This document shows, one piece after another, positions 18,217 through 27,433 of a DNA stretch of 64,000 bases. Source of the stretch: Paenibacillus sp. 1011MAR3C5 (GTDB lineage Bacteria; Bacillota; Bacilli; Paenibacillales; Paenibacillaceae); contig NZ_QZCF01000002.1 in NCBI RefSeq assembly GCF_003591485.1, positions 248,001 through 312,000 on the forward strand, given 5' to 3'. Every line of letters starts with the position of its first letter. Positions within the stretch are counted from its first letter, which is position 1. The notes under the pieces are model-generated. The model saw only the letters and a list, made by a program, of their open reading frames with translations, had not been told where the DNA came from and made no database searches. A program made the translations under genes and the position numbers.

Positions 18217-18849
18217 ATGTCTATCGAAGAACAATACGTAGATTCACTATATAGAAAAGATGATGAGCTGGAGCGCGTAAAAGAAGGAATCGCCGCGCAT
18301 GGGATGCCGGATATTTCGGTCGCGGACGGATACGGAAGGCTGCTGACGATGCTGGTCGGCATGTCCGGGGCAACAGATATTTTAGAAATCGGGGCTCTGG
18401 GCGGCTACAGCGGCATTTGTCTGGCGAGAGGGCTAGGCGAAAGGGGAACGCTGCTGTCGCTGGAGCTGCTGCCTCATTACGCGGATGTTGCGCGTACTCA
18501 TCTGGCGGAAGCGGGATACGGTGCCTGCGTGGATTATCGCATCGGCGATGCCAAGGAGAGCTTGGCTCGACTGAAGGAAGAGGGCCGCACATTTGACTTT
18601 TTCTTTATTGACGCTGATAAAGAAGGCTACCCGCTTTATCTTGATAATGCGATCGCGCTGGCAAGACCGGGCGCCGTCATTGTAGCCGATAATATATTGC
18701 TGCGCGGCAGAACGATAAATACAGCTAAGCAAGGACCGGCTGTCCAGGCGGTTCGCAGCTTTAATGAAAGAATCGCAACTGATCCGCGACTCGAAAGCAC
18801 GATCCTCCCAGGCTATGACGGGCTTGCGATCGCGAGAGTGAAGGGGTGA
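18217..18849 (+). CDS. Class I SAM-dependent O-methyltransferase (YrrM-like)
   Basis: A 210-residue enzyme of the catechol/caffeoyl-CoA O-methyltransferase fold. ILEIGALGGYSGICLARGL near residues 49-67 is the SAM loop; FDFFFIDADKEGYPLYLDNAI near 127-147 holds the conserved Asp and the metal-binding Asp, and VADNILLRG follows. Such proteins methylate small phenolics or, in Bacillus YrrM (TrmR), tRNA wobble 5-hydroxyuridine. A tRNA role is plausible. GGGGAG lies 9-10 bases before the ATG. Confidence 0.85.
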   Translation: MSIEEQYVDSLYRKDDELERVKEGIAAHGMPDISVADGYGRLLTMLVGMSGATDILEIGALGGYSGICLARGLGERGTLLSLELLPHYADVARTHLAEAGYGACVDYRIGDAKESLARLKEEGRTFDFFFIDADKEGYPLYLDNAIALARPGAVIVADNILLRGRTINTAKQGPAVQAVRSFNERIATDPRLESTILPGYDGLAIARVKG

Positions 18850-18881
18850 GTCGCACGAGACTCAAGTATTCAGGATGAGTG

Positions 18882-18926
18882 AAATACAGTCCAGAGAAGC
18901 TTTATGTTCTCTGGACTGTATTTGTT
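18882..18926 (+). terminator. Long perfect hairpin terminating the O-methyltransferase gene
   Basis: A perfect 17-bp inverted repeat (18882-18898 with 18907-18923, 8-base loop). The right arm ends in TTT followed by GTTTTGG. It sits 32 bases after the stop and directly before the 51-bp tandem array. Confidence 0.7.
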
Positions 18927-18960
18927 TTGGGGATGGGTTGCGTGATAGTAGCAGGTGCGT

Positions 18961-19113
18961 GCAAGCCGAGAAAATCGGATTGCAGAGCCCGCGGAGCAGT
19001 TGGATGCTGCTGCAAGCCGAGAAACTCGGCTTGGAGAGCCCGCGGAGCAGCTGGATGTAGCTGCAAGCCGAGAAACTCGATTTGCAGAGCCTGCGTGGCC
19101 CGCAGAGCGGCAA
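18961..19113. repeat. 51-bp tandem array, about three units
   Basis: Units begin at 18961, 19012 and 19063, each with GCAAGCCGAG. The spacing is exactly 51 bases twice; the third unit is more diverged at its end. Each unit contains a short hairpin around GCCGAG-AAA-CTCGGC (perfect in unit 2, partly decayed in units 1 and 3). 51 is a multiple of three, so open frames run through on both strands, but none has a convincing ribosome site. It fills much of the space between two convergent genes. Confidence 0.85.
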
Positions 19114-19207
19114 AAATAGCCGGATACGCAGCAAATGATGCTGAGCTCCGGCTCCCAAATGAAATGCGGCAAACGCCGCCTGTAGCCAACCTCCAAATTC
19201 TAAGAAG

Positions 19208-20434
19208 TCAGGACGAAGAAGTACCGCTGCCGCGTCTCGGCGAGCGTTTGCTCAGCAGCGAGAACCAGACCCATACGCCGTTGAGCAGCATCAGGATAGC
19301 CGACATGACGAACAAGCCTTGGATGCCGATATAGCCGGAGAGCGCGCCGCCGGTGATTGGTCCGATCATGTTGCCAAGGCTCATGGTGCTGCTGTTGAAG
19401 CTGTATGCACGGCTTTCCATACCATCAGGCGTATGAACGCGGATAAGCGAATTAACAGCAGGAATGAGTCCGCCCAGGAACAATCCCAATCCGAAACGGG
19501 CCAGCAGCAGCATAAATACGGAATCGGCCATCGCCTGCGGGATGAAAGCCAGCGCCGCGCCAACCAATGACACAGCCAGTACTCGCTCCGCGCCGATGCG
19601 GTCGCTCAGCTTGCCTAGCAGCGGCGAGGCGAGCATATTGGACAGTCCGGTCACCGATCCGACGAATCCGGCGAGAAATGCGATATTTTCCAGCGAGCCG
19701 TGCAGCTCCTGCACGAATAGCGGAATGAGCGTCATCGGGCTCATCATCGCAAACTGGATGAGAAACGTTACGCCATACAGCGACATGAGCTGCGGAATAC
19801 GGCTGATTCGCTTGAGACCATCAATGACGGATGCTTGAACGCGGGTAGCGGCTTTGGCCAGGTCGAACGATTCTTTTACGACAAACAATGCCAATAAGGA
19901 AGCCGCAAACAGAAGAGCTCCCGTGATATAAAAGATAGGCCGGTAGCCTACAGCGTCGACCAGCAGCCCGCCCATTAACGGACCCAAAATCGTGCCCGCC
20001 ATTGCGCCGGACTGGATCGTGCCCATGGCAAAGCCTGTACGTTCCTTCGGCGTCGTTGCCGAAATAAGCGCGATCGATGCCGGATTAAATCCGGATATCG
20101 TGCCGTTCAGCATGCGCAGCAGCAGAAGATGCCAGGGACTTGTGGCAAAACCCATCATGACCATGACGATCGCCATGCCGAAGCCTGAGCGGAGCAGCAT
20201 CATTTTGCGCCCGTAACGGTCGGCCAGCTTGCCCCAGATGGGCTGAAAAATAAATGCGGTAACAAAGTTGCCTGCAAATATAAAGCCTGCCCATACCCCG
20301 ATTTCGTGCGGATCGGAGAGGCCAAGCTCGAATTGCAAATAGAGGGTGAGAAACGGAATGATCATCGTCATGCCGCCCATGACGAGAAACTGTCCGAACC
20401 ACAGCACAATTAGATTCTTTTTCCACTGTTCCAT
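19208..20434 (-). CDS. MFS multidrug-type exporter (DHA1 family)
   Basis: A 408-residue major facilitator with about twelve hydrophobic helices. Motif A reads GKLADRYGRKMM (residues ~65-76), with a second copy GKLSDRIGAERV in the C-terminal half; GPLMGGLLVD is the antiporter-type motif C. These favour drug/proton antiport over sugar uptake. No Shine-Dalgarno sequence precedes the ATG at 20434. Instead TGATATACT ends 6 bases before it, so the mRNA may begin at the start codon. Confidence 0.88.
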   Translation of the reverse strand: MEQWKKNLIVLWFGQFLVMGGMTMIIPFLTLYLQFELGLSDPHEIGVWAGFIFAGNFVTAFIFQPIWGKLADRYGRKMMLLRSGFGMAIVMVMMGFATSPWHLLLLRMLNGTISGFNPASIALISATTPKERTGFAMGTIQSGAMAGTILGPLMGGLLVDAVGYRPIFYITGALLFAASLLALFVVKESFDLAKAATRVQASVIDGLKRISRIPQLMSLYGVTFLIQFAMMSPMTLIPLFVQELHGSLENIAFLAGFVGSVTGLSNMLASPLLGKLSDRIGAERVLAVSLVGAALAFIPQAMADSVFMLLLARFGLGLFLGGLIPAVNSLIRVHTPDGMESRAYSFNSSTMSLGNMIGPITGGALSGYIGIQGLFVMSAILMLLNGVWVWFSLLSKRSPRRGSGTSSS

Positions 20435-20440
20435 AGCGTT

Positions 20441-20449
20441 AGTATATCA
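20441..20449 (-). promoter_or_regulatory. Extended -10 promoter abutting the MFS start codon
   Basis: The minus strand reads TG-A-TATACT (20449-20441), an extended -10 that does not need a good -35. Initiation 7 bases downstream would fall on the A of the ATG at 20434. Confidence 0.5.
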
Positions 20450-20869
20450 TAATCGTTCCATTCTAATCGTTGCATAGTTGCGAGGCTTAGCTTGCTGGAT
20501 TGAGATGGATCGGGTTTACATTTTGACCAGCGGAATTTCGATGCCTGGAGGATTAAAGCGATGTTGAGCCAAACGATCATGCGCGAGGAGAAGGGAAGTA
20601 AGAGTTGCAGGGGGATGAAGGAAGAATCTTTTAATTCGCAGAAGGATAAGAGATGAATGGGGACATGGTAAGAACACTTTTAGATGAAAAGCTAATGATA
20701 GATAGGGACAATCAAGCGTCGCAGGAAGGATATTTCAAGCAATCTTCATGCAACTGTCCTTTGATTGTCATACTATTGTCATAGGAACCAAAGCTACAGC
20801 GGTTGTTAGGGTTCAGGAAAAAGGGCATAATGAGAAGCAGAAGAAACTACATAGAAATGGGGAACGGGA
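20450..20869 (+). other. Intergenic region upstream of hemE, with one weak small ORF
   Basis: 420 bases without a confident gene. A 43-codon frame at 20653-20784 has AAGGAT a few bases ahead of its ATG, but its protein shows no recognisable feature. I found no convincing -35/-10 pair for hemE here. Confidence 0.3.
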
Positions 20870-21940
20870 ATGTCTTATAACGACCGTTTCATTCGGGCAA
20901 GCCGGAAGGAACTTGTGGATCGCGTGCCAGCATGGTACATGAGGCAAGCAGGGAGATACGATCCCGATTATCGCAAAATCAAAGAGAAGTATTCCTTGCT
21001 TGAAATATGCAAGCAGCCGGAGCTGGCTGCCGAGGTGACGCTCATGCCGGTGCGCAAGCTAGGCGTGGATGCGGCTATTCTATATTCAGACATTATGAAT
21101 CCGGTTGCGTCTATCGGAATCGATTTTGATATCGTAGCGAACATCGGCCCGGTTATTCATAATCCGATTCGTTCCGCCGCGGACGTAGAGCGCTTGAAGC
21201 CGATAGACGTGGAGGGCGATCTGGGCCATGTGCTGGAGACGATCCGCATTTTGGACCGTGAATTGGAGGTTCCCCTCATTACGTTTGCGGGGGCGCCGTT
21301 CACGATTGCAAGCTATCTGATTGAAGGACGTCCGTCCAAAAACTATCTTCGCACCAAAGAGCTCATGTACAGCGAACCGCAAGTATGGCATTCGCTTATG
21401 CAAAAGCTTGGCGATATGGTCATCGCTTATTTGCGTGCCCATGTGGCTAACGGCGGCAAAGCGTTCCAATTGTTCGACAGCTGGGTGGGTGCGCTATCGC
21501 CAGCGGACTTCCGCAAGTATGTTCTGCCTACGATTGAACGGATCTTTAGCGAGCTTAGCGACTTGCCGCAGCCGAAAATCTACTTCCCTGGCGTAAGCTC
21601 GGGCGAGCTGCTTCCGGAGCTTCGCAATGTACAGGCGAATGTGATCGGACTGGACTGGCGTGTGTCGATCGAAGAAGGACGCCGCAGGCTGAATCATCAA
21701 TATGCGGTACAGGGCAATCTGGACCCTACGATTTTGACAGCGCCTATGAGCGTAATTGAGTCTTATGCTGCCGAGATCATTGATCAAGGCATTCAGGAGC
21801 CAGGCTTTATATTCAATCTGGGCCACGGACTGTTCCCGGAAGCGTCGCTGGAGAAGCTGGCTGAATTGACGGCGTTTATCCACTCGTATTCCGAAAAAGC
21901 GATTGCGGCACAGAGCAAAGGAGTGGCGCGCCATGTCTAA
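20870..21940 (+). CDS. hemE: Uroporphyrinogen decarboxylase
   Basis: 356 residues with the HemE signature PAWYMRQAGRYDPDYR at residues 20-35 (substrate-binding Arg residues) and the catalytic Asp in LYSDIMNP near 75. FAGAPFTIASYLIEG and FPGVSSGELLPEL are also family-typical. It converts uroporphyrinogen III to coproporphyrinogen III in the cytoplasm. First gene of hemE-hemH-hemY, the heme operon order of Bacillus. GGGGAACGGGA precedes the ATG; its last 8 bases overlap hemH. Confidence 0.97.
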   Translation: MSYNDRFIRASRKELVDRVPAWYMRQAGRYDPDYRKIKEKYSLLEICKQPELAAEVTLMPVRKLGVDAAILYSDIMNPVASIGIDFDIVANIGPVIHNPIRSAADVERLKPIDVEGDLGHVLETIRILDRELEVPLITFAGAPFTIASYLIEGRPSKNYLRTKELMYSEPQVWHSLMQKLGDMVIAYLRAHVANGGKAFQLFDSWVGALSPADFRKYVLPTIERIFSELSDLPQPKIYFPGVSSGELLPELRNVQANVIGLDWRVSIEEGRRRLNHQYAVQGNLDPTILTAPMSVIESYAAEIIDQGIQEPGFIFNLGHGLFPEASLEKLAELTAFIHSYSEKAIAAQSKGVARHV

Positions 21941-22883
21941 CAGCGAACACAAAATCGGCGTACTCGTCATGTCGTACGGCACGCCGGAATCGATGGACGA
22001 TGTTGAAGCGTACTACACGCATATTCGTCGCGGACATCCGCCGACGGAGGAACAGCTGAAGGAGCTGACGGATCGATACGAAGCGATCGTCGGAGGCGTA
22101 TTCCCGCTCCGTGAAAATACGAACGGGCAGGTCGCAGGTTTGCAGGACAAGCTGGATACCACTGCGCCGGGTCAATACGTTTGCTATCAAGGGCTGAAGC
22201 ATGCCCGTCCCTATATCGAGGATGGCGTAGAAGAGATGGCCAAGGACGGCATTCGCCGTGCCGTAGGCATCGTGCTCGCACCTCACTTTTCAACGATGAG
22301 TGTAGGAAGCTATATCAAGAGAGCAAAGGAGAAAGCGAATGAGCTTGGCATCGACATGTCCTTTGTCGAGCAGTATCATCTGCATCCGAAGCTGATCAAA
22401 GCGCTAACCGAGCGTGTAGAGAATGGATTGGCAGTGCTGGCCAAATCAGCAGGTGCCGAAGCGAAGACGAAGGTGCTGTTCAGCGCGCACAGCTTGCCGG
22501 AGAAGATCAGAGAGCTGGGCGACCCGTACGAGAAGCAATTGCTGGAAACATCCGAAGCAGTTGCTGAAGCGGCGGGCGTTCAAGACTGGCAGTTCACATG
22601 GCAAAGCGCCGGCCGAACTCGCGATCCGTGGCTCGGACCCGATATTCTGGAGACGCTGGACACGATCTCTCAGGAAGGCGTTCAAGCGGTGCTTGTAGCC
22701 CCTGTCGGCTTCGTATCGGATCATCTTGAAGTGCTGTATGATCTGGATATCGAGGCGAAGGCGGAGGCGGAGAAGATCGGCATCACGCTGGAGCGCATTG
22801 CGATGCTGAATCGTGATCCGCTTTATATGGAGACATTAGCGGAGTCGGTGCAAGCCGCTTCGGTCAAGAACGGAAAGGAATGA
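21933..22883 (+). CDS. hemH: Coproporphyrin ferrochelatase
   Basis: 316 residues. The N-terminal VLVMSYGTPESMDDVEAYYTHIRRG is typical; the metal-insertion His is in VLAPHFSTMSVGSY near 115-128 and the Glu region in VGFVSDHLEVLYDLD near 260. In Bacillota this enzyme (CpfC) inserts iron into coproporphyrin III rather than protoporphyrin IX. The ATG at 21933 overlaps the end of hemE by 8 bases, with AAAGGAG 10 bases upstream; the ORF's earlier ATG at 21903 lies inside hemE and lacks such a site. Confidence 0.96.
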   Translation: MSNSEHKIGVLVMSYGTPESMDDVEAYYTHIRRGHPPTEEQLKELTDRYEAIVGGVFPLRENTNGQVAGLQDKLDTTAPGQYVCYQGLKHARPYIEDGVEEMAKDGIRRAVGIVLAPHFSTMSVGSYIKRAKEKANELGIDMSFVEQYHLHPKLIKALTERVENGLAVLAKSAGAEAKTKVLFSAHSLPEKIRELGDPYEKQLLETSEAVAEAAGVQDWQFTWQSAGRTRDPWLGPDILETLDTISQEGVQAVLVAPVGFVSDHLEVLYDLDIEAKAEAEKIGITLERIAMLNRDPLYMETLAESVQAASVKNGKE

Positions 22884-22888
22884 ATAGA

Positions 22889-24310
22889 ATGCGGAGTGCA
22901 GAAGCGATTGATCGAATTGTCATTATTGGCGGGGGGATCAGCGGACTGAGCTCCGCTTTTTATTTGCAGCGGGAAGCGGAGCGACAAGGACGGGAGCTTC
23001 ATCTCACCATCGTGGATGAAGCTCCTGTCCTTGGTGGGAAAATCAATACGCTGCAACGTGACGGCTTTGTCATCGAGAAGGGACCGGATTCCTTCCTCGC
23101 GCGCAAGCAAGCCATCATTGATCTGGCGAAGGAGCTTGGGCTGGAAGATGAACTAACAGCAACCAATCCCGCCGCCAAAAAGACCTATATCATGCACAAC
23201 CGGAAGCTGCACGCCATGCCGCCGGGACTGGTGCTGGGCATACCGACAGAGATCGGTCCCTTCATGAAGACCAGCCTATTGTCGCTGGGCGGCAAGCTGA
23301 GAGCGGTGATGGACTTGTTCATGCCAGCAAAGCCTGCGCCGGGCGACGAGTCGCTGGGCGGTTTTCTGGAAAGACGGGTCGGCACGCAAGTGATGCGAAG
23401 AATTGCCGAGCCGCTGCTGGCGGGTATCTATGCGGGAGATTTGAAGAAATTGAGCTTAAAGGCCACCTTCCCACAATTCGGTGATTCGGAGCGGAAGCAC
23501 GGCAGCTTAATTAAAGGAATGATGCATAACCGGAAGGTTACGGCTGCCGCTGCGAAGGGAAAAGCGCAAGGAACGACGTTCCTGACGTTCAAGCAAGGAT
23601 TGTCCACGCTTGTCCGTGCGCTCGATGAGGCGCTTAGCGGAGCGGAGCGCAGACTCGGCGTCAAAGTGACGGAGCTTGCCAAGTCCGGCAGCGGATACGC
23701 GGTGACTCTGGCTGACGGCGAGACGCTGGAGGCGGACCGTATTGTTGTGACGGCTCCCGCTTTCGCTGCTGCCAAGCTGCTTGAGCCGCTAGTGGCATGC
23801 ACAGAGCTGAAGGATATTCGCTACGTTTCAGTAGCAAACGTCGTCATGGCTTTTGACAAAAAAACATTTGGTCTTGACTTCGACGGCTCCGGCTTTGTTG
23901 TGCCTCGTTCGGAAGGTCTTCATATTACTGCCTGCACGTGGACGTCAAGCAAATGGCTGCATACTAGTCCGGAAGACAAGGTGCTGCTGCGCTGTTATGT
24001 GGGCCATTCTGAGGATCAGGAAAGCGTCAAGCTGCCTGATGATCTGCTGGTTGCTGCGGTGCGCAAGGATATTCGGGAGACAATGGGCATTACGGCCGAG
24101 CCGATGTTTACGGAAATTACGAGACTCCATCAATCGATGCCGCAATATCCAGTCGGCCATATCGAGAAGATGCAGTCTCTGCGCAGCCGTTTGAAGGCGG
24201 AATTGCCCGGCGTGTGGGTGACGGGAGCGGCCTTCGACGGTGTAGGCTTGCCGGATTGCATCCGTCAAGGCAAAGAGGCGGCAATTGAGCTGTACTCGGC
24301 AACGAAATAA
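22889..24310 (+). CDS. hemY: Coproporphyrinogen III oxidase (oxygen-dependent flavoprotein)
   Basis: 473 residues, FAD-dependent. IVIIGGGISGLSSAFYL is the dinucleotide-binding motif; LGGKINTLQRDGFVIEKGPDSFLARK is the family signature; VWVTGAAFDGVGLPDCIRQGKEAA closes the FAD site. In Gram-positives HemY (CgoX) oxidises coproporphyrinogen III to coproporphyrin III for ferrochelatase. An in-frame ATG at 22880 overlaps the hemH stop (ATGA), but GGAAAGGA abuts it; the ATG at 22889 lies 9 bases from that site and is preferred. A T-run without a strong stem follows near 24329-24337. Confidence 0.95.
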   Translation: MRSAEAIDRIVIIGGGISGLSSAFYLQREAERQGRELHLTIVDEAPVLGGKINTLQRDGFVIEKGPDSFLARKQAIIDLAKELGLEDELTATNPAAKKTYIMHNRKLHAMPPGLVLGIPTEIGPFMKTSLLSLGGKLRAVMDLFMPAKPAPGDESLGGFLERRVGTQVMRRIAEPLLAGIYAGDLKKLSLKATFPQFGDSERKHGSLIKGMMHNRKVTAAAAKGKAQGTTFLTFKQGLSTLVRALDEALSGAERRLGVKVTELAKSGSGYAVTLADGETLEADRIVVTAPAFAAAKLLEPLVACTELKDIRYVSVANVVMAFDKKTFGLDFDGSGFVVPRSEGLHITACTWTSSKWLHTSPEDKVLLRCYVGHSEDQESVKLPDDLLVAAVRKDIRETMGITAEPMFTEITRLHQSMPQYPVGHIEKMQSLRSRLKAELPGVWVTGAAFDGVGLPDCIRQGKEAAIELYSATK

Positions 24311-24348
24311 AACTTGCAACGGCATGCTCTTTTTTTTGACAGATTCTC

Positions 24349-24377
24349 TTCGCTTCCTCACGGGTAAAAGGTATAAT
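24349..24377 (+). promoter_or_regulatory. Putative promoter of the CapA-like gene
   Basis: A perfect TATAAT at 24372-24377, with a weak TTCGCT 17 bases upstream. A consensus TTGACA at 24336-24341 is 30 bases away and cannot pair with this -10. Confidence 0.4.
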
Positions 24378-24426
24378 GAGGAAGTCTAGTATCTAGTAGA
24401 GAGATCTATCGAATAAGGAGCATTCT

Positions 24427-25725
24427 ATGACATTATCCAGATCGGAATCGCGCCAAAAAGAGAAAGTGCAGCGCGAGAAACGGCGGCGGCGGACGCTCCG
24501 TATATCTATTGTTTTAATAGGAACGCTTCTTATAATAGCTGCCTTGGGCTTGACCTTCGGCTCAAAGGTTGGCTTGCCTGATTGGCTGTCGTGGCCTGGC
24601 GGCGAAGAGGAAGTGCTTGTGACAGATCCAGGCGGGCATAAGGACGGAGAGGCTGGCCCGGACCCAACTGATCAGCCTGACGATTCCTTGACCCCGGATG
24701 AAGATGGACAGGAAGAGCCTGATGCCAGCCTGCCAGCTGAGGAAGGAACTGAGGGGGAGAGCGAGCAGATCAGCTTGTCGTTTGTAGGCGATATGATGCC
24801 GGGTGAATATATTAACCGTATTCTGCTGGAGAAGGGCTATGATTTCCCTTATCAAAATGTCTTGTTTTATCTAAGCGAGCCGGATATTATGGCAGGCAAT
24901 CTGGAGCTCCCGATTACAACAAGAGGGACGCCGATTGAAGGAACCCCCTATGTGCATAAAGGCTCGCCTGACGCACTGCCTGCCATTCGCGATGCAGGAT
25001 TCGACGTGCTGAGCCTGGCGAACAACCATGCGATGGATCAAGGGCTGGAAGGCATGCATGATACGATGAAGCATCTGCAGGAAGCCGGCATAGGGTATAT
25101 GGGTGTCGGTAACAACGATGCGGAAGCATTCGCCCCGTACATCATGGAAACGAAAGGATTCAAAGTTGCGTATATTGGCGTTAGTGGAGTAATCCCGTTT
25201 ACACATCTGAAGGCGGATCGCAATACACCGGGGATCGCGGAGACCTATGAGACTACAAGAACAGTGGCAGCGATCGCCAGCGCGAAGGAAGAAGCAGATC
25301 TTGTCATTGTAATGGTGCATTGGGGCGAGGATGCGGCAGATAAGCCGAAGAACCTTCATCGGAGTTATGCCAGGGAATATATAGACGCTGGAGCTGATAT
25401 CGTCATTGGCAGCCATCCGCATGTGCTGCAAGGCTTCGAGAATTATAACGGAAAATGGATTGCGTACAGCCTGGGCAATTTCGTCTATGCCACCAATCCA
25501 AAAAGCCCGCAGGGTGACACCGGCGTATTGGATGCTGTCTGCAACAAGACAGGGGATTGCACGCTGAAATTCAATCCGATGAATGTCATCGGATCGCAGC
25601 CTGCACCTCTTGAAGGAGAGGCTAAGCAGCAGCTGCTTGAGCGCTTGTCTTCGATTTCGTTCGGGGTCACACTGGATTCCGAAGGCTCCGTCATCCAACA
25701 AGAGACTGCGGCGAACACACCATGA
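24427..25725 (+). CDS. CapA-family (PgsA-like) membrane-anchored metallophosphatase-fold protein
   Basis: 432 residues: a basic N-terminus (KREKRRRR-like), one membrane helix (~24-46), an acidic Pro/Asp/Glu linker (~60-112), then a CapA domain. LSFVGDMMPG near 120, LSLANNHAMDQG near 200, VMVHWGEDA near 297 and IGSHPHVLQG near 330 carry the metal-binding Asp, Asn and His residues. In Bacillus CapA/PgsA takes part in poly-gamma-glutamate export, but no capB/capC genes are nearby, and many such proteins are stand-alone with unknown targets. AAGGAG precedes the ATG. Confidence 0.88.
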   Translation: MTLSRSESRQKEKVQREKRRRRTLRISIVLIGTLLIIAALGLTFGSKVGLPDWLSWPGGEEEVLVTDPGGHKDGEAGPDPTDQPDDSLTPDEDGQEEPDASLPAEEGTEGESEQISLSFVGDMMPGEYINRILLEKGYDFPYQNVLFYLSEPDIMAGNLELPITTRGTPIEGTPYVHKGSPDALPAIRDAGFDVLSLANNHAMDQGLEGMHDTMKHLQEAGIGYMGVGNNDAEAFAPYIMETKGFKVAYIGVSGVIPFTHLKADRNTPGIAETYETTRTVAAIASAKEEADLVIVMVHWGEDAADKPKNLHRSYAREYIDAGADIVIGSHPHVLQGFENYNGKWIAYSLGNFVYATNPKSPQGDTGVLDAVCNKTGDCTLKFNPMNVIGSQPAPLEGEAKQQLLERLSSISFGVTLDSEGSVIQQETAANTP

Positions 25726-25756
25726 GTTAGGATAACGGAGAAAGGAAGGGACCTGC

Positions 25757-26557
25757 ATGAATAACCCGTGCGTTGCGCATCGGGGCTGGTCCGGCCGTGC
25801 GCCGGAGAATACGATGGCGGCGTTCCGAATGGCGCTTGAAGCCCCGGAGGTGGCCTGGATCGAGCTGGACGTGCAGTTAAGCAAAGATGCCGTGCCTGTC
25901 GTCATCCATGATTACAATCTGAGACGTACAACTAACGGCAGAGGCGAGGTGCGGGATTGGACGGCAGCGGAGCTGGCTTCGCTGGACGCGGGAAGCTGGT
26001 TTTCTCCCAAGTTCAAGGGAGAGTCGATTCCTACGCTGGACGAAGTGCTTCGTGAGTCGGCAGGCCGCGCGAAGCTGAACATTGAGCTGAAGACGGATGG
26101 CATTCGTTATCCCGGGATCGAGGGGAAGGTGCTGGAGCGTGTCTATGAATACGGCAGGCAGGAAGACGTGGTGTTTACCTCCTTTCATCCAGGAACGCTT
26201 CAGCGGCTTCGCAAGCTGTCGGATCACGTTCGACTCGGTCTCATACTGGACGGATGGCGCAATACGCTTCTTCAAGAGCTTCGCGAGCTGAAGTCGGATT
26301 TTTTATCGATCGGGTATGCTAAGCTGAATCCGGCCAGAATGGCACTGTTGAATGAAGCCGGCATCCAGACGATGGCATGGACGGTCAATGACAAACGCAA
26401 TATGCGCAAGGTGGCGGCGCTTGATCCCGATCTTCTGATCTGTACGAATTATCCTGACCGTTGGCGTGATATGGTATCGGAATCCGGGGCAAAGTCAATG
26501 AGCAGACGGATGCTGGAAGGTTCGAAAAAATGGTTCAGGTTCAAGCCGAATAAGTAG
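25757..26557 (+). CDS. Glycerophosphodiester phosphodiesterase
   Basis: 266 residues of the GDPD TIM barrel. VAHRGWSGRAPENTMAAF gives the catalytic His and Arg, WIELDVQLSKDAVPVVIHDYNLRRTTNG the Glu-Asp pair and second His, and LNIELKTDG a third acid. It releases glycerol 3-phosphate from phospholipid head groups or teichoic acid. No signal peptide, so cytoplasmic. 31 bases after the CapA-like gene with GAAAGGAAGGG ahead; probably one transcript. Confidence 0.93.
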   Translation: MNNPCVAHRGWSGRAPENTMAAFRMALEAPEVAWIELDVQLSKDAVPVVIHDYNLRRTTNGRGEVRDWTAAELASLDAGSWFSPKFKGESIPTLDEVLRESAGRAKLNIELKTDGIRYPGIEGKVLERVYEYGRQEDVVFTSFHPGTLQRLRKLSDHVRLGLILDGWRNTLLQELRELKSDFLSIGYAKLNPARMALLNEAGIQTMAWTVNDKRNMRKVAALDPDLLICTNYPDRWRDMVSESGAKSMSRRMLEGSKKWFRFKPNK

Positions 26558-26572
26558 AATGAAGGGATGCAC

Positions 26573-27430
26573 ATGGTCGGATTTATCGATGAATGGTGGC
26601 TGAGGCTGCTGATCGGTCTGCTGGGCAGCGGTCTCGCTGCCGCAGCAGCTTACCGCGCTCGCTCATTGTCTGGATCGGGAGCGTGGTCGGCGATGGTGAT
26701 GGGGACTGGCTTTGTCACCTTAGGCGAGCCGGTATGGTTCGGCGTGCTTATCGCATTTTTCATCTCGTCAACCTTTTGGTCGAAGTGGAAGCGCCATACG
26801 AGGTCCAAGCGGGATGCGGAGGCGAAATATGCCAAGAGCGGGCGACGCGATGCGGGACAAGTATGGGCCAACGGCGGAGCAGGCCTTTTGCTTTGCGTCC
26901 TTCATGCTTTATTTCCTCATGACGGCTGGCTGCTCGCATATATCGGAGTCATGGCTTCGGTCAACGCCGATACATGGGCGACCGAGATCGGCGCGCTGAG
27001 CCGCTCTGTGCCGCGATCGATCGTGAGCGGCAAGCAGGTCCCGACCGGCACGAGCGGCGGAGTTACGCCGCTCGGCAGTGCAGCAGCGCTTGGCGGCGCC
27101 GCATTCATCGGCGCCGTGGCAGCGCTGCTGCTGGCTGTCCCGCAGCCTGGCGAGGCTGCTGCGGGACTTAGCGGCGCCGCTGCGGCTGGATTGATCGCCG
27201 CAGCAGCCGCGGCCGGCCTGGCCGGCGCCTTCGCCGATTCGCTGCTCGGCGCGACGGGCCAGGCCATGTACCGCTGCCAGGTATGCGGCAGCGAGACGGA
27301 GCGGACCGGGCATTGCGGCAGCCCGACCCGGCACATACGCGGCTTTGCCGCGCTGGACAACGACAGGGTGAACCTCCTGTCGTCGCTCGTCGCCGGCCTG
27401 CTGGCCTTAGCCATCGGCCAGCTCCTCTAA
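26573..27430 (+). CDS. DUF92 (TMEM19-family) integral membrane protein
   Basis: 285 residues with six or so membrane helices. The DUF92 signatures are MASVNADTWATEIGALS near 125 and GTSGGVTPLGSAAALGG near 160; GAFADSLLGATGQAMYRC near 220 completes the core. Plant relatives (VTE6) are phytyl-phosphate kinases; the bacterial function is open, a polyprenyl-phosphate kinase being the best guess. An ATG at 26567 abuts the GAAGGG; the ATG at 26573 is 6 bases away and is used. The Ala-rich segment ~170-220 is GC-rich compared with the surroundings. Confidence 0.85.
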   Translation: MVGFIDEWWLRLLIGLLGSGLAAAAAYRARSLSGSGAWSAMVMGTGFVTLGEPVWFGVLIAFFISSTFWSKWKRHTRSKRDAEAKYAKSGRRDAGQVWANGGAGLLLCVLHALFPHDGWLLAYIGVMASVNADTWATEIGALSRSVPRSIVSGKQVPTGTSGGVTPLGSAAALGGAAFIGAVAALLLAVPQPGEAAAGLSGAAAAGLIAAAAAAGLAGAFADSLLGATGQAMYRCQVCGSETERTGHCGSPTRHIRGFAALDNDRVNLLSSLVAGLLALAIGQLL

Positions 27431-27433
27431 CAC

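Noticed and set aside
18879-19334. Open frames of 95-150 codons on both strands over the 51-bp array
   Set aside because: They exist because the repeat length is a multiple of three; none has a ribosome site or protein-like composition.
24336-24341. Consensus TTGACA as -35 for the CapA-like gene
   Set aside because: It is 30 bases from the TATAAT at 24372 and follows a T-run; the spacing rules out joint use.
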